Part shown: piece after piece, positions 35,329-44,559 of the stretch
Layout: every line of letters begins with the position of its first letter
Numbering within the stretch: position 1 is the stretch's first letter
DNA from: Sulfuricurvum sp.
GTDB taxonomy: Bacteria; Campylobacterota; Campylobacteria; Campylobacterales; Sulfurimonadaceae
NCBI RefSeq assembly: GCF_028681615.1
Contig: NZ_JAQUHV010000001.1
Span: forward strand, 1 to 64,000
Length of the DNA stretch: 64,000 bases
Reading direction: 5' to 3'
Notes under the pieces: generated by a model
The model's database searches: none
What the model was told of the DNA's origin: nothing
What the model saw: only the letters and a program-made list of their open reading frames with translations
Translations under genes and position numbers: made by a program

Positions 35329-36714
35329 TTATTGTACCGTATATCGGTCGCCTTTTTGCGGTAAAGTTACAATTCCTTGTGCCGTTTGCATTTTTATCGG
35401 CAAATTCATAGGTCGGCGCATCGATAACGGATCTACTTTGCTGACACTGAAATGAAGGTGCGGACCGCTCGTATATCCGGTATTTCCGGAATAGCCGATC
35501 AAATCTCCTTTGGAAACTTTTTGACCGATTGAAACAGCGACTCCCCCTTGTTTCAGATGGTAATAATTCCCCATCGTTCCGTCGCTGTGCTCGATAATGA
35601 CATAATTGGCATATTGACGATATTCAGGACTTGCACCGCCAAAGTTATTACTTCCTTCCGCTCCAACAACAATCCCCTCACGTGCCGCATATACCGGGGT
35701 TCCTACCGGCACGGGAAAGTCAACCGCATAAGCAGAAAGCCCTTTATGGGATGTTTCACCGTTATACCCTTGAGAGACAACGACTTCAGAACCTTTTATA
35801 AAAGGCAATTTATAAAGATAATCATCTTGATGCACCGCAAAAGCCGATCCCCGGACCCAACCATAAGAAGAACGGTAATCAACGCCTTCAGAAGCAGAAA
35901 TACGGGAAAGTTCCAAAACCTTTTTTTTACTTCTACCCGGAATTTCGACAAAAAGAGGCAATCTGCCGGATGCCTTTAAATTAGTTAACGTTTCAAAATC
36001 GATGTGCAGTGTTACCGTATACGGATTTAAATTTTCGGCTTCAAATTCAAAATTTCCTGCTTTATTTTGATCCGCACTTAAAATAACGCTGTTCCGGGAG
36101 CCGATTCTCGCAATTTTTTTCACTCCTGATACTTCAGAGCGTTTTAAAATCCGTAAATGTTCTTCGTAGGCTTGTTCTTGTTCAAGGGCAAATTGAATAC
36201 TTTTTTGTTCCAACTCCTGCTCGGCACTTAAAGCTTCAATGCTTTTAATCGAATGATGGGGATAATTCTTTTGATAGAAGGCAATAACTTCGGCACGGAT
36301 ACGAGGATTGTGGAGCGGATCCATCGGAACGGAAATCAAATCTTCAAAACTCTTTTTGTCTGACTGCGTTATTGCGGTATTCAAGGATTTGCGGTACAGC
36401 GCGTCAATCGATTCTTTGGTGCGCGATAGCGTCCGTAAATCTTTCAAATAAGCACTCAATACCTCATTATCAATCTGTTTTGCACCGGAGAGCTCATTGC
36501 CGACAACCAATGTCGCTTCAACACTGTCCAAAAAATTGCGCAAAATATTTTTGTTGGGCTCCATAATAGGTTGTTGACTCAGTTTTTCAATCGAGACGGT
36601 ACTTTTTTGCAGAGGCTCAGCCAAAGTATTATAGACAACAGGCGCAGGTTCGGCGTGAAGCGTCAAAAAAACGAGAAAAAGCAACATTGCGACACGTACC
36701 AAAACCAACTCCAT
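35329..36714 (-). CDS. exported M23 family metallopeptidase
   Basis: 461 residues with a Sec leader (VLVRVAMLLFLVFLTLHAEP). A helical region (60-190) is followed by a beta-rich region and a C-terminal LytM domain (about 320-440). Zinc ligands are visible in SHKGLSAYAVDF (His and Asp) and in PHLHFSVSK, with an additional His in YYHLKQGG. These enzymes cut peptidoglycan cross-links in the periplasm; relatives in Helicobacter and Campylobacter help set cell shape. Only a poly-A stretch precedes the ATG, without a Shine-Dalgarno site, and a possible -10 (TAGAAT, 36724-36729) lies very close to the start. Confidence 0.88.
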   Translation of the reverse strand: MELVLVRVAMLLFLVFLTLHAEPAPVVYNTLAEPLQKSTVSIEKLSQQPIMEPNKNILRNFLDSVEATLVVGNELSGAKQIDNEVLSAYLKDLRTLSRTKESIDALYRKSLNTAITQSDKKSFEDLISVPMDPLHNPRIRAEVIAFYQKNYPHHSIKSIEALSAEQELEQKSIQFALEQEQAYEEHLRILKRSEVSGVKKIARIGSRNSVILSADQNKAGNFEFEAENLNPYTVTLHIDFETLTNLKASGRLPLFVEIPGRSKKKVLELSRISASEGVDYRSSYGWVRGSAFAVHQDDYLYKLPFIKGSEVVVSQGYNGETSHKGLSAYAVDFPVPVGTPVYAAREGIVVGAEGSNNFGGASPEYRQYANYVIIEHSDGTMGNYYHLKQGGVAVSIGQKVSKGDLIGYSGNTGYTSGPHLHFSVSKVDPLSMRRPMNLPIKMQTAQGIVTLPQKGDRYTVQ

Positions 36715-36747
36715 TTTTTTTTAATTCTATCATTATTGCTCTAAGAG

Positions 36748-36753
36748 TATAAT
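36748..36753 (+). promoter_or_regulatory. -10 element of fba
   Basis: TATAAT 28 bases before the fba start codon, within the divergent gap with the M23 peptidase gene. Confidence 0.55.
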
Positions 36754-36781
36754 ATCGTCAATTTTAACTGTGGGGTAAAGA

Positions 36782-37864
36782 ATGTCCAAAGGTATTTTAG
36801 AAGTAATGAAACCTGGTGTACTGTTCGGTGATGATGTTCAAAAACTATTTGAAATTGCAAAAGAAGAGGGATTTGCACTCCCAGCGGTCAATGTAGTCAA
36901 TACTGATTCGATCAACGGTGTCCTCGAAGCGGCTAAACTGGTTAACTCACCGGTCATTATCCAATTCTCCAACGGCGGAGCAAGTTACTACGCAGGAAAA
37001 GGGCTCAGCAATGAGGATGAAAAAGCGGCTATCGTCGGAGCAATCGCCGGAGCAAGACACGTTCACATGATGGCTGAAGCCTACGGTATTCCCGTAATTT
37101 TGCATACCGACCATGCCGCTCGTCATCTTCTTCCATGGATCGATGCCCTTCTCGATGCAGGTGAAAAGCATTTTGAACAATACGGTAAACCCCTCTTCAG
37201 TTCACATATGCTCGATCTCTCCGAAGAGAGCTTGGAACAAAACGTGGCAACGTGTGTAGAATACATGAAACGTATGTCTAAAATCGGTATGACTTTGGAG
37301 ATCGAACTCGGTGTTACCGGTGGAGAAGAAGACGGTGTCGATAATAGTAATATCGATAATGCCCTACTCTACACTCAGCCTGAAGATGTTGCATATGCAT
37401 ATGAGCGACTCAGCGCAGTGAGCAACCGATTCACCATTGCCGCTTCATTCGGAAACGTCCACGGTGTTTACAAACCGGGTAACGTCGTCCTCACTCCGAT
37501 CATCCTCAACAACTCCCAAAAATACATCAGAGAAAAATTCGCTACCGCATCCGATAAACCGGTAAACTTCGTATTCCACGGCGGTTCAGGGTCTACCCAC
37601 GAAGAGATCCGTGAAGCGATCAGCTACGGCGTTATCAAAATGAACATCGATACCGACACCCAATGGGCGACATGGGAAGGGGTAAAAGATTATTATGAGA
37701 AATACAAAGATTATCTCCAAGGACAAATCGGAAATCCTGAAGGGGAAGAAAAACCGAATAAAAAATATTATGACCCGAGAAAATGGTTGCGAGACGGACA
37801 AAAAACGTTAATTAATCGTGTGAAAGTAGCATTTGAAGATTTGAACGCTATTAATAGAAACTAA
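36782..37864 (+). CDS. fba: class II fructose-bisphosphate aldolase
   Basis: 360 residues, class IIA length, like E. coli FbaA. It catalyses the reversible aldol step of gluconeogenesis and glycolysis; with the reductive TCA cycle it is expected to work toward sugar synthesis. Zinc and substrate residues appear in FALPAVNVVNTDS, ILHTDHAARHLLPW, EIELGVTGGEEDGVDN, FGNVHGVYKPGNV and VFHGGSGSTHEEI. Peb4-type isomerase lies next to it in convergent orientation, a pairing also found in C. jejuni (Cj0596/Cj0597). Confidence 0.96.
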   Translation: MSKGILEVMKPGVLFGDDVQKLFEIAKEEGFALPAVNVVNTDSINGVLEAAKLVNSPVIIQFSNGGASYYAGKGLSNEDEKAAIVGAIAGARHVHMMAEAYGIPVILHTDHAARHLLPWIDALLDAGEKHFEQYGKPLFSSHMLDLSEESLEQNVATCVEYMKRMSKIGMTLEIELGVTGGEEDGVDNSNIDNALLYTQPEDVAYAYERLSAVSNRFTIAASFGNVHGVYKPGNVVLTPIILNNSQKYIREKFATASDKPVNFVFHGGSGSTHEEIREAISYGVIKMNIDTDTQWATWEGVKDYYEKYKDYLQGQIGNPEGEEKPNKKYYDPRKWLRDGQKTLINRVKVAFEDLNAINRN

Positions 37865-37870
37865 GCAGTA

Positions 37871-37888
37871 TTGCCTCGAAAGAGGCAA
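37871..37888. terminator. hairpin between fba and the peb4-type gene
   Basis: TTGCCTC / GAGGCAA with a GAAA tetraloop, seven pairs, seven bases after the fba stop codon. The T-run is weak, but the location between convergent genes fits a terminator. Confidence 0.45.
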
Positions 37889-37932
37889 ACAAACCAAAGG
37901 GTGAATTCCCCTCGGTATTTATATCTGATTAT

Positions 37933-38775
37933 TTATTTAGAGTAAGTGATTTTCGCTTTTGCGCGTAAGTCAGCCATTTTTTTATCCATATAGGCTTTAA
38001 ATTTATCCATTTTCAAACGCTGCTCGATAAAGTTTTTAACATCATCAAATCCAAGTTTTTTAGCCGCTTTTCTGTCTTCGACATAGATAACGTGATATCC
38101 GAATTGGCTTTGAACCGGAGTAGAGGATATCGTTCCCTCTTTCATTGCGAATGCGGCATCGTTAAACGACGGTACCATTTGTCCGCGGGGGAAGTATCCG
38201 AGGTCTCCCCCTTTTGCCGCGCTCGGTCCTGTTGATTTCGATTTCGCCTGTGCGATAAACTCATTTCTCAATCGATCTCCGCTGAGCCCTTTCATACTTT
38301 TGATAATCGCGTTGGCTTCCGCTTCTGTTTTTACCAAGATATGGCGTGCGTGGATCTTCTCTTTATCCACGAACTCATCCGGGTTTGCATCGAAATAGGC
38401 TTTAACTTCTTTCGCATCGATTTTAATCGATTCGAATTGTTGTTGTTCCCATACTTTTGCCGCCAGTTGTACTTTTAGTCGGTTGACCAGGTTCTCTAAT
38501 TCTTGTTTGTACTCTTTGGTATCCAGTACTCCTGTTTTTTGAGCATCGTCGTATACCAGCTCCTGGGCTATCATCCCTTCGATGATCCGTTGGCGCAATT
38601 CGTTTTGTTTATCCGCCGGAAGAGAATCGAATCGACCCTGTGTCCCCTCTAGCAATACTTTATTCACTTCATCCGATGTAATCTCATCGCCGTTGACGGT
38701 CGCCAATACGGCTGCAGATGCACTCGCTCCACTCAACAATAAACCCAAAATCCAAGCGCTGTAATATCGCTTCAT
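37933..38775 (-). CDS. periplasmic parvulin-type peptidyl-prolyl isomerase (Peb4/PpiC type)
   Basis: 280 residues with a Sec leader (RYYSAWILGLLLSGASASA). An N-terminal SurA-like helical chaperone region (25-135) precedes a parvulin domain (about 138-230) with KIHARHILVKTEAEA, AAKGGDLGYFPRGQMVP and FGYHVIYVED. C. jejuni Peb4 and H. pylori HP0175 assist outer membrane protein folding and are the closest analogues by layout and gene context. A TATAAT lies at 38823-38828 and a hairpin occupies the leader. Confidence 0.92.
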   Translation of the reverse strand: MKRYYSAWILGLLLSGASASAAVLATVNGDEITSDEVNKVLLEGTQGRFDSLPADKQNELRQRIIEGMIAQELVYDDAQKTGVLDTKEYKQELENLVNRLKVQLAAKVWEQQQFESIKIDAKEVKAYFDANPDEFVDKEKIHARHILVKTEAEANAIIKSMKGLSGDRLRNEFIAQAKSKSTGPSAAKGGDLGYFPRGQMVPSFNDAAFAMKEGTISSTPVQSQFGYHVIYVEDRKAAKKLGFDDVKNFIEQRLKMDKFKAYMDKKMADLRAKAKITYSK

Positions 38776-38793
38776 TGTTATCCTTGTGTTGTT

Positions 38794-38828
38794 CCCCTGT
38801 AGAAGGGGTTTTTGATTTCGGCATTATA
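38794..38828 (-). promoter_or_regulatory. promoter and leader hairpin of the peb4-type gene
   Basis: TATAAT (38823-38828, minus strand) followed within about 15 bases by a CCCCT / AGGGG hairpin (38794-38808) in the expected 5' leader, about 20 bases ahead of the start codon. Confidence 0.5.
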
Positions 38829-38866
38829 ATACATTTGTGAGTATAGTACGCAATAAACAACCAAAA

Positions 38867-40783
38867 TTAAATAATAGTAGTACTGCGTTTCTGCTGTGCA
38901 ATTTTTAAATAGCGGTCTATAGTCTGTAATAGGAAATGTTTATCAATCGGTTTAGCCAAATGGGCATCCAATCCAGCTGCAATGATTCGTTCTCTGTCTC
39001 CGATTAATGCATGAGCGGTAAGCGCAATGACCGGTACAAATCCTCGAGAATCACGTTTATCGATCTCTTTAATCAGACGATTTGCCATCAAACCGTCCAT
39101 AACCGGCATATCGATGTCCATCAAAACTAAATCAAAACGTTCTTTGAGATAAACATCTACGGCTTTTTGTCCATTTTCAACTGCTACGACGCGGAAGTGC
39201 TCTTGTAATAAGATAGTTTCAAGCAGTTTAAGATTGATAAGATTATCTTCCGCCACCAATATTTTGATGTTCTCCGCTTGAGGAATACTTTGTGCCTCAA
39301 AGCTATGCGAAATATACTCTTTCGGCATTGCATTCCAGATGACCGCCAATGTTTTATGGAGAGAACTAGGGAGTATCGGTAACGTTACAATTGATTCAAC
39401 CGAATCTATCAACGCATCGGCTTTCTCACCATAATCAAGTTTCATAATCGGAACAATGCGCAAGTTCGGATATGCTAATTTAATTGCATCAATCTGAGAT
39501 TTTGAGATATGCGGTATGTCTAAAAACAAGACGTCACTCTCATGCAACTCTGTATTGACTAAATCGTGAATCCCTTTCGGCTGCACACTGAAAAGCTCCA
39601 AATATTTGTATAATAGAGCTCCTTGTGCTGAAAGTTGAATATCTTGGGTATAGATAGCCGCACGGGTCCCTTCGATAAAGTCAAAGGTCCCCTCTTCATT
39701 CATTTGATGCGTAACACGGAATGAGAAGCGGGAACCTTTCCCTTCTTCCGAAGCAAGCATCAGATGGGAGTCCATCATATCCACGTATTTATGGCTTAGA
39801 CTAAGCCCGATTCCGAGACCGTCTTTGCCTTTGCGTTGATTATCCCAGGCAGAAGCGAACGGACGCAAGAGTGTTTTAATTTTTTCATTTTCAATACCGA
39901 CGCCCGTATCACTTACGGCATATTCCACCTCGATAAAATTGCTTTCTTCTTTTACGATCAATATTTCGACAAGTACACGCCCGCCGTTTTCAGTAAATTT
40001 AATACCGTTTTGGACTAGATTACGCATAACTGCAAGTATTTTATCCTGGTCACCGATCATTGTTTTAGGCAAATGCGGATCGATCAGAAACATCAAATCA
40101 ATTTCTTTGGAAAGAGCAATATCTCCAAACTGCTGAGAAAAACTTTCATAGACTTCAAGCGGGTTAAAGAGCGCCAAGTTGGTATGAACGCTTCCACTTT
40201 CGACCTGCATTAGTTCTAAAAGATTTTCAATATTTCGCATCATGGACAGAGCACTTCGGCTCGTCATCTGAACGTATTCCAGCTGCCATGAACTTAGAGG
40301 CGAGCTTTTGAGCAGGTCGCTGAAACCGATAATAGCATTCATCGGTGTTCGGAATTCATGAGAAATATTGGTCAGGAATTTCTTTTTGAAATCTTCAAAA
40401 TAACGTTCTGCAGCACGTGCTCTCTCAATAATCGAGGTATCTCGGAAAACAACACCAACCATCGGAAAGTTATCCAGCACAATCGTTTCTGATTTTACTG
40501 AAACATCGTACGTCACTCCACCAGCATTGATTTTACCCCGATAGTTCCCGGATTGTGAGAGAAGAAAAGTGAGATTGACCCCCTGCGGTTCAAACCACTC
40601 ATTTAGCGGAGCAATAGCATCAAGTGCTTTTGTTCCTAAAAATTCCATCAACAAGTCATTGCATCCAATCAATGATCCTGAAATATCCGCATAAATCATC
40701 GGATCAGAATGTAATTGGGCACACGAAGTGAGCAACGTTACTACAGAAGCGTGATCCTTTGTGAAGCTTTCTAAGTAAATCAT
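38867..40783 (-). CDS. soluble hybrid histidine kinase (PAS-HK-two receivers)
   Basis: 638 residues without membrane spans. N-terminal PAS-like domain (about 20-125), then HisKA with the phospho-histidine in SHEFRTPMNAIIGFSDLL, HATPase with QNGIKFTENGG, DTGVGIENEKI and GLGIGLSLSHK, a middle degenerate receiver-like segment (about 380-490), and a C-terminal true receiver with VLMDIDMPVMDGL (phosphoacceptor Asp) and LAKPI. No output domain follows. The gene is nine bases downstream of its paralogue (40793-42739) and the two share organisation, including the extra pseudo-receiver; a tandem duplication is likely. The partner regulator is not in the neighbourhood. Confidence 0.9.
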   Translation of the reverse strand: MIYLESFTKDHASVVTLLTSCAQLHSDPMIYADISGSLIGCNDLLMEFLGTKALDAIAPLNEWFEPQGVNLTFLLSQSGNYRGKINAGGVTYDVSVKSETIVLDNFPMVGVVFRDTSIIERARAAERYFEDFKKKFLTNISHEFRTPMNAIIGFSDLLKSSPLSSWQLEYVQMTSRSALSMMRNIENLLELMQVESGSVHTNLALFNPLEVYESFSQQFGDIALSKEIDLMFLIDPHLPKTMIGDQDKILAVMRNLVQNGIKFTENGGRVLVEILIVKEESNFIEVEYAVSDTGVGIENEKIKTLLRPFASAWDNQRKGKDGLGIGLSLSHKYVDMMDSHLMLASEEGKGSRFSFRVTHQMNEEGTFDFIEGTRAAIYTQDIQLSAQGALLYKYLELFSVQPKGIHDLVNTELHESDVLFLDIPHISKSQIDAIKLAYPNLRIVPIMKLDYGEKADALIDSVESIVTLPILPSSLHKTLAVIWNAMPKEYISHSFEAQSIPQAENIKILVAEDNLINLKLLETILLQEHFRVVAVENGQKAVDVYLKERFDLVLMDIDMPVMDGLMANRLIKEIDKRDSRGFVPVIALTAHALIGDRERIIAAGLDAHLAKPIDKHFLLQTIDRYLKIAQQKRSTTII

Positions 40784-40792
40784 CTTCGTTCC

Positions 40793-42739
40793 TTATGCAC
40801 TTACGTGTAAATATTTGTGAAGAATATATTCAAGTTTTTCACGAGTAAGCGGTTTGGAAAGGTAATCATCCAATCCGCGTCCTAAAATATACTCGCGATC
40901 TCCTTCCATAGCCAGTGCGGTTAATGCGATAATTGGCATTCGTCCAACGCGCGTCGGCCCTTCTGCGGCCTTGATCTCTTGGGTAGCCAAAATACCGTCT
41001 TTGATCGGCATATCAATATCCATAAAGACGATATCAAACCTATGTTCTTGACAACTCTCTACCGCTTCATCTCCATTCGAGACAGCTGTTACAGCGATCC
41101 CATACTCTTTAAGCAGCAATTTAATCAAACGCTGATTGATTAAATTGTCCTCAACGACCAGTGCACTCACCCCCTGCTGAATTTGTGGGGCAACAGCCGG
41201 AGTCTCTTTCTGAAGACCTAACACATCCACTAAATGCTCCAATAATGTGGTCGGCAATAGCGGTTTGGAAAGAGACGTATCAATCAGATGAAGCATTTTT
41301 GCCTGAAGCCGTTCATGTTCTTCCAGCAACAAGACCGTTTTACATGTCCGTTGCATCCGTGCAAGCGGCATCGTCCAGTCGCTTTTTTCCTGTGAAGCAA
41401 TAATATAAACCACTTCTACATCCGAAAAAATGGATTCATCTACCATTTGTGTTTTCGTGACACTAACTCCGAAACTGCGTAAATAGTTGGTTAGATGGTT
41501 GGCGTCATCGAGGCGTTTATCATCAACAAGGACTACTTTGACACTATGGGCGTTGATCATTTGCATCGCATGATCGGAAGATCCGTCCAAGGTCAATGCA
41601 AAGCTAAACGATGAGCCGCGCCCTTCATCACTGGTGATTTTGAGTTCACCCCCCATCAGGGAAATAAGACCATGAGACAGACTCAAACCGACACCCAAAC
41701 GGCTATCGGCATGATCGCCCGAAACAAACGGACGGGTAATATAACTCAGATCGGACTTACTGATCCCTTTTCCCGTATCTTTGACCATAAAACCGATATT
41801 GCACGTTCCCGTCGTATTGCGTTTGAGAAGCTTTACCTCAACCGTAATACGTCCACCCTGCGGAGTAAATTTCAATGCGTTATTGTAAAGGTTATTGATG
41901 ACTTGTTTAATTTTACGGATATCGCCGCTTGTGTAGGTCGGAAGTTTCGGGTCAATAAAAAATGAAACATTGACTCCTTTATCCCCTGCCATCGAAACAG
42001 CTCCTCGAGCGAGTTCTTCCATCTCGGCAACAATATTAAATTCACTTTTGCTGACGTTCAAACGGCCGTTTTGCATTTGGGCCAAATCAAGCAGATTTTC
42101 GATATTTGACATCAGACTGCGCGCTGAACCCTGTACCGAATGGATATATTCCAGTTGTGTATCGCTCGGAGATGTTTTAGACAAAAGTTCGATAAACCCT
42201 AAGATACCGTTCATCGGAGTACGGAATTCATGTCCGATATTGGCTAGAAACTTCGTTTTGAGCTGTTCAACTTTGACTATTTCAGCCTTCAGATCCACAA
42301 GGGCACTCTGATCTTCCAGCCGCAACAGATAAAGATCCGTTCCGCTTTCTTGGATTAATGTGGATGTTGCCGACATTGTGTGCATTTTTCCCGAAGGATC
42401 TCGAATAGTAAGCCCATACCCTTTCGGAAAATGGGTTCGTAGATAGTCCAGCCAGCTTTTATCAAATTCGGTAAATACCTCTTCATCTTCATGATCAAAA
42501 AGCTCACGGATACTCTCATGATTGTTACGTAATTGTTCGATCGTTTGGAGGGGTACCAAATCAAAAAAAGCTTTATTTGCTCCGATCCATCCGTTCTCTT
42601 TTGTAAAGAAAAGCAATGCGGCGGTATCCGTGTCCAAAACCCTGTAAAAAAGCTCTTTATTGATACTTTGATCACCTACCTCTGCAAAACGATGCTCGTC
42701 TTTCGTAAAAAGTTTTTTAATGAATTGTAGTAACCCCAA
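40793..42739 (-). CDS. soluble hybrid histidine kinase, paralogue of the downstream gene
   Basis: 648 residues from a TTG start with AGGGGAC upstream. N-terminal PAS-like domain with DTDTAALLFFTKENGWIGAN (about 32-130), HisKA with GHEFRTPMNGILGF, HATPase with NNALKFTPQGG, DTGKGISKSDL and GVGLSLSHGL, then a receiver-like segment with VVLVDDKRLDDANHL in which the expected phosphoacceptor strand reads YIIAS, so it is degenerate, and finally a canonical receiver with VFMDIDMPIKDGI. It is cytoplasmic and probably senses an internal ligand or redox state through PAS. It is first of the two-kinase operon. Confidence 0.9.
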   Translation of the reverse strand: MGLLQFIKKLFTKDEHRFAEVGDQSINKELFYRVLDTDTAALLFFTKENGWIGANKAFFDLVPLQTIEQLRNNHESIRELFDHEDEEVFTEFDKSWLDYLRTHFPKGYGLTIRDPSGKMHTMSATSTLIQESGTDLYLLRLEDQSALVDLKAEIVKVEQLKTKFLANIGHEFRTPMNGILGFIELLSKTSPSDTQLEYIHSVQGSARSLMSNIENLLDLAQMQNGRLNVSKSEFNIVAEMEELARGAVSMAGDKGVNVSFFIDPKLPTYTSGDIRKIKQVINNLYNNALKFTPQGGRITVEVKLLKRNTTGTCNIGFMVKDTGKGISKSDLSYITRPFVSGDHADSRLGVGLSLSHGLISLMGGELKITSDEGRGSSFSFALTLDGSSDHAMQMINAHSVKVVLVDDKRLDDANHLTNYLRSFGVSVTKTQMVDESIFSDVEVVYIIASQEKSDWTMPLARMQRTCKTVLLLEEHERLQAKMLHLIDTSLSKPLLPTTLLEHLVDVLGLQKETPAVAPQIQQGVSALVVEDNLINQRLIKLLLKEYGIAVTAVSNGDEAVESCQEHRFDIVFMDIDMPIKDGILATQEIKAAEGPTRVGRMPIIALTALAMEGDREYILGRGLDDYLSKPLTREKLEYILHKYLHVSA

Positions 42740-42854
42740 AGTTGTCCCCTGAATTAATTTGCATGGAAATTAGTTATTGTAACACAAAATCTTCATACTC
42801 ATGTTTTTTTTTCGGGTCGTGATACAATACGCATAAAAATTATGGGCAGTCTGA

Positions 42855-43502
42855 ATGAAAAAAGCGACCAGAAAAGAGATAGAAGCTATTAAAGCGGCTC
42901 TCTTGGAACGATATTCCGATGCGGTAACGGAACTAAGCTACGCAAACGCGTATGAGTTAGTCATTGCCGTGGCTCTATCCGCTCAATGTACCGACAAACG
43001 GGTCAACCTCATCACTCCGGCATTATTTGAAGCATATCCAACCCCAAGAGATCTGGCAAATGCCGATATTGAAGACGTAAAAAAAATCATTCAAAGCTGC
43101 TCGTTTTTTAATAACAAAGCGATTAATCTCATCGCAATGGCGAAAAGGGTTGTTGACGTTTACGGAGGAGAAATTCCGCTCGATGAGAAAGAGTTGGTGA
43201 CGTTAGCCGGAGTAGGTCAAAAGACCGCACATGTTGTCCTTATCGAATACACGCAAGCCAACTTGATGGCGGTTGACACTCATGTCTTTCGTGTCAGTCA
43301 CCGATTAGGGTTAAGTGATGATTTCACTGCTATCTCGACGGAAGAAACTTTGGTCAAAAAGTTCAAGACCAACCTCCATCAACTCCACCAGGGTCTTGTA
43401 TTGTTCGGACGATATATCTGTACCGCAAAAAATCCTAAATGCGACAGTGAGTGTTTTTTGAGAGAGTTTTGTAAAAGCACCGACAGCTTTAAACCCAGAT
43501 GA
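42855..43502 (+). CDS. nth: endonuclease III (DNA glycosylase/AP lyase)
   Basis: 215 residues. It removes oxidised pyrimidines from DNA. The helix-hairpin-helix with catalytic Lys is LVTLAGVGQKTAHVVL, and the catalytic Asp lies in AVDTHVFRVSHRLG. The C-terminal 4Fe-4S motif is CTAKNPKCDSECFLREFC, that is C-X6-C-X3-C-X5-C; the classical spacing in E. coli Nth has X2 in the middle, so there is one extra residue. The ribosome site is weak, a TACAAT lies at 42823-42828. A small lipoprotein gene follows, overlapping or within 15 bases. Confidence 0.94.
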   Translation: MKKATRKEIEAIKAALLERYSDAVTELSYANAYELVIAVALSAQCTDKRVNLITPALFEAYPTPRDLANADIEDVKKIIQSCSFFNNKAINLIAMAKRVVDVYGGEIPLDEKELVTLAGVGQKTAHVVLIEYTQANLMAVDTHVFRVSHRLGLSDDFTAISTEETLVKKFKTNLHQLHQGLVLFGRYICTAKNPKCDSECFLREFCKSTDSFKPR

Positions 43503-43516
43503 GATACAATAACCCC

Positions 43517-43732
43517 ATGAAAAAACACTACTTTTTAATTCTGCTACCTGTATTAGTTTCGGGCTGTTTTAATGATCGCGGAGTCAGTATGCGCTATTAC
43601 AACGACTGTGAAGAGTATTATGATGCCCAAGGGTATTACCACAAGCAATGTGACAAAAATCTAATCGATTATAAAGATATGAAAGAGGTGCTTCAGCCCG
43701 CACAGAATCCTGAAAGAGGAAGCGTTAGGTAA
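43517..43732 (+). CDS. small lipoprotein of unknown function
   Basis: 71 residues from ATG 43517. The leader MKKHYFLILLPVLVSGC ends in a lipobox (LVSG then Cys), so it is exported and lipidated. The mature part is short, rich in Tyr and Asp/Glu with three more cysteines (NDCEEYYDAQGYYHKQCDKN). It has no recognised domain. An in-frame ATG at 43499 overlapping the nth stop would add six residues before the leader; translational coupling with nth is possible, but the shorter form has the normal signal peptide layout. Confidence 0.75.
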   Translation: MKKHYFLILLPVLVSGCFNDRGVSMRYYNDCEEYYDAQGYYHKQCDKNLIDYKDMKEVLQPAQNPERGSVR

Positions 43733-43737
43733 GGGCG

Positions 43738-44454
43738 TTATTTAATCGCTATAAACGTTGCAAAATTAGCCCATCTGAAAAGGACTTCACACGTTTTGAA
43801 TCCATTATTTTTAGCCATTTGGATATTTTCATTCATGGTATACGGGATTAAGACGTTTTCGAGAGCTTCACGTTTTTGGACAATCTCGTATTCACTGTAA
43901 CCCTGCACTTTTTTAAACTCATAATAGCAATCGATCAGTTCTTTATTCAGTTTCGGATCTTCACTCACCACTTTTTCGCTAAAAATAAATGACCCGCCTT
44001 CATTCAATGTTTCGGCAATCGTCCGCACCAATGTATCACGCACCATCGGGCGGATAAACTGAAGGGTATAGTTACTGATAATAACTTGTGCTTTTTCATA
44101 CGGAAATTGGAGGATATCGCCTTCGTAGAGTTCGATGGAAGAGCCGTATGCCTCTAATTTTTTGTGGGCATGGGTAATCATGGCAGGTGAATTATCGATA
44201 CCGATTAAACGAACACCGCTGTTTTTCCCTGCAGCGCGCTCTATCTCTAGGAGCAAAGAGGCCGTAGAACATCCTAAGTCATACACGATTCCCCCCTCTG
44301 CAAGAGCATTTAAGGTAAATCTGCGTGTTAGCGCTTGTGATTCTTTGTAAAACGGGACTGAGCGTACAAGCATATCATCAAAGACGGCAGCAACATCTGC
44401 ATCAAATTCAAATTGTTTTGAAATAGGTTTCGTAAATAGGGTATCGGTTTTCAT
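43738..44454 (-). CDS. cmoA: carboxy-SAM synthase for tRNA wobble uridine modification
   Basis: About 238 residues from ATG 44454, which matches the usual CmoA N-terminus; an upstream in-frame ATG would add 19 atypical residues. CmoA converts SAM and prephenate to carboxy-SAM, used by CmoB to make cmo5U in tRNA. Family features are [34 protein letters not shown] (SAM loop), [18 protein letters not shown] and FIFSEKV. No cmoB gene is in the window. It is monocistronic and convergent with the lipoprotein gene. Confidence 0.92.
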   Translation of the reverse strand: MKTDTLFTKPISKQFEFDADVAAVFDDMLVRSVPFYKESQALTRRFTLNALAEGGIVYDLGCSTASLLLEIERAAGKNSGVRLIGIDNSPAMITHAHKKLEAYGSSIELYEGDILQFPYEKAQVIISNYTLQFIRPMVRDTLVRTIAETLNEGGSFIFSEKVVSEDPKLNKELIDCYYEFKKVQGYSEYEIVQKREALENVLIPYTMNENIQMAKNNGFKTCEVLFRWANFATFIAIK

Positions 44455-44559
44455 GGATGAAATTGTAGCGTAAAGGATCGAGTTTGGAGGGGCTTGTGTG
44501 TGACGAAACAAACATTTAGGCCCCTCATCGACACTTAAAGCAATTTTCAGTCCATTTTT

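Noticed and set aside
37889-37918. Second terminator after fba (GGGTGAATTCCCC)
   Set aside because: The pairing is only three or four bases around the loop and the T-run is short; the hairpin at 37871-37888 is better.
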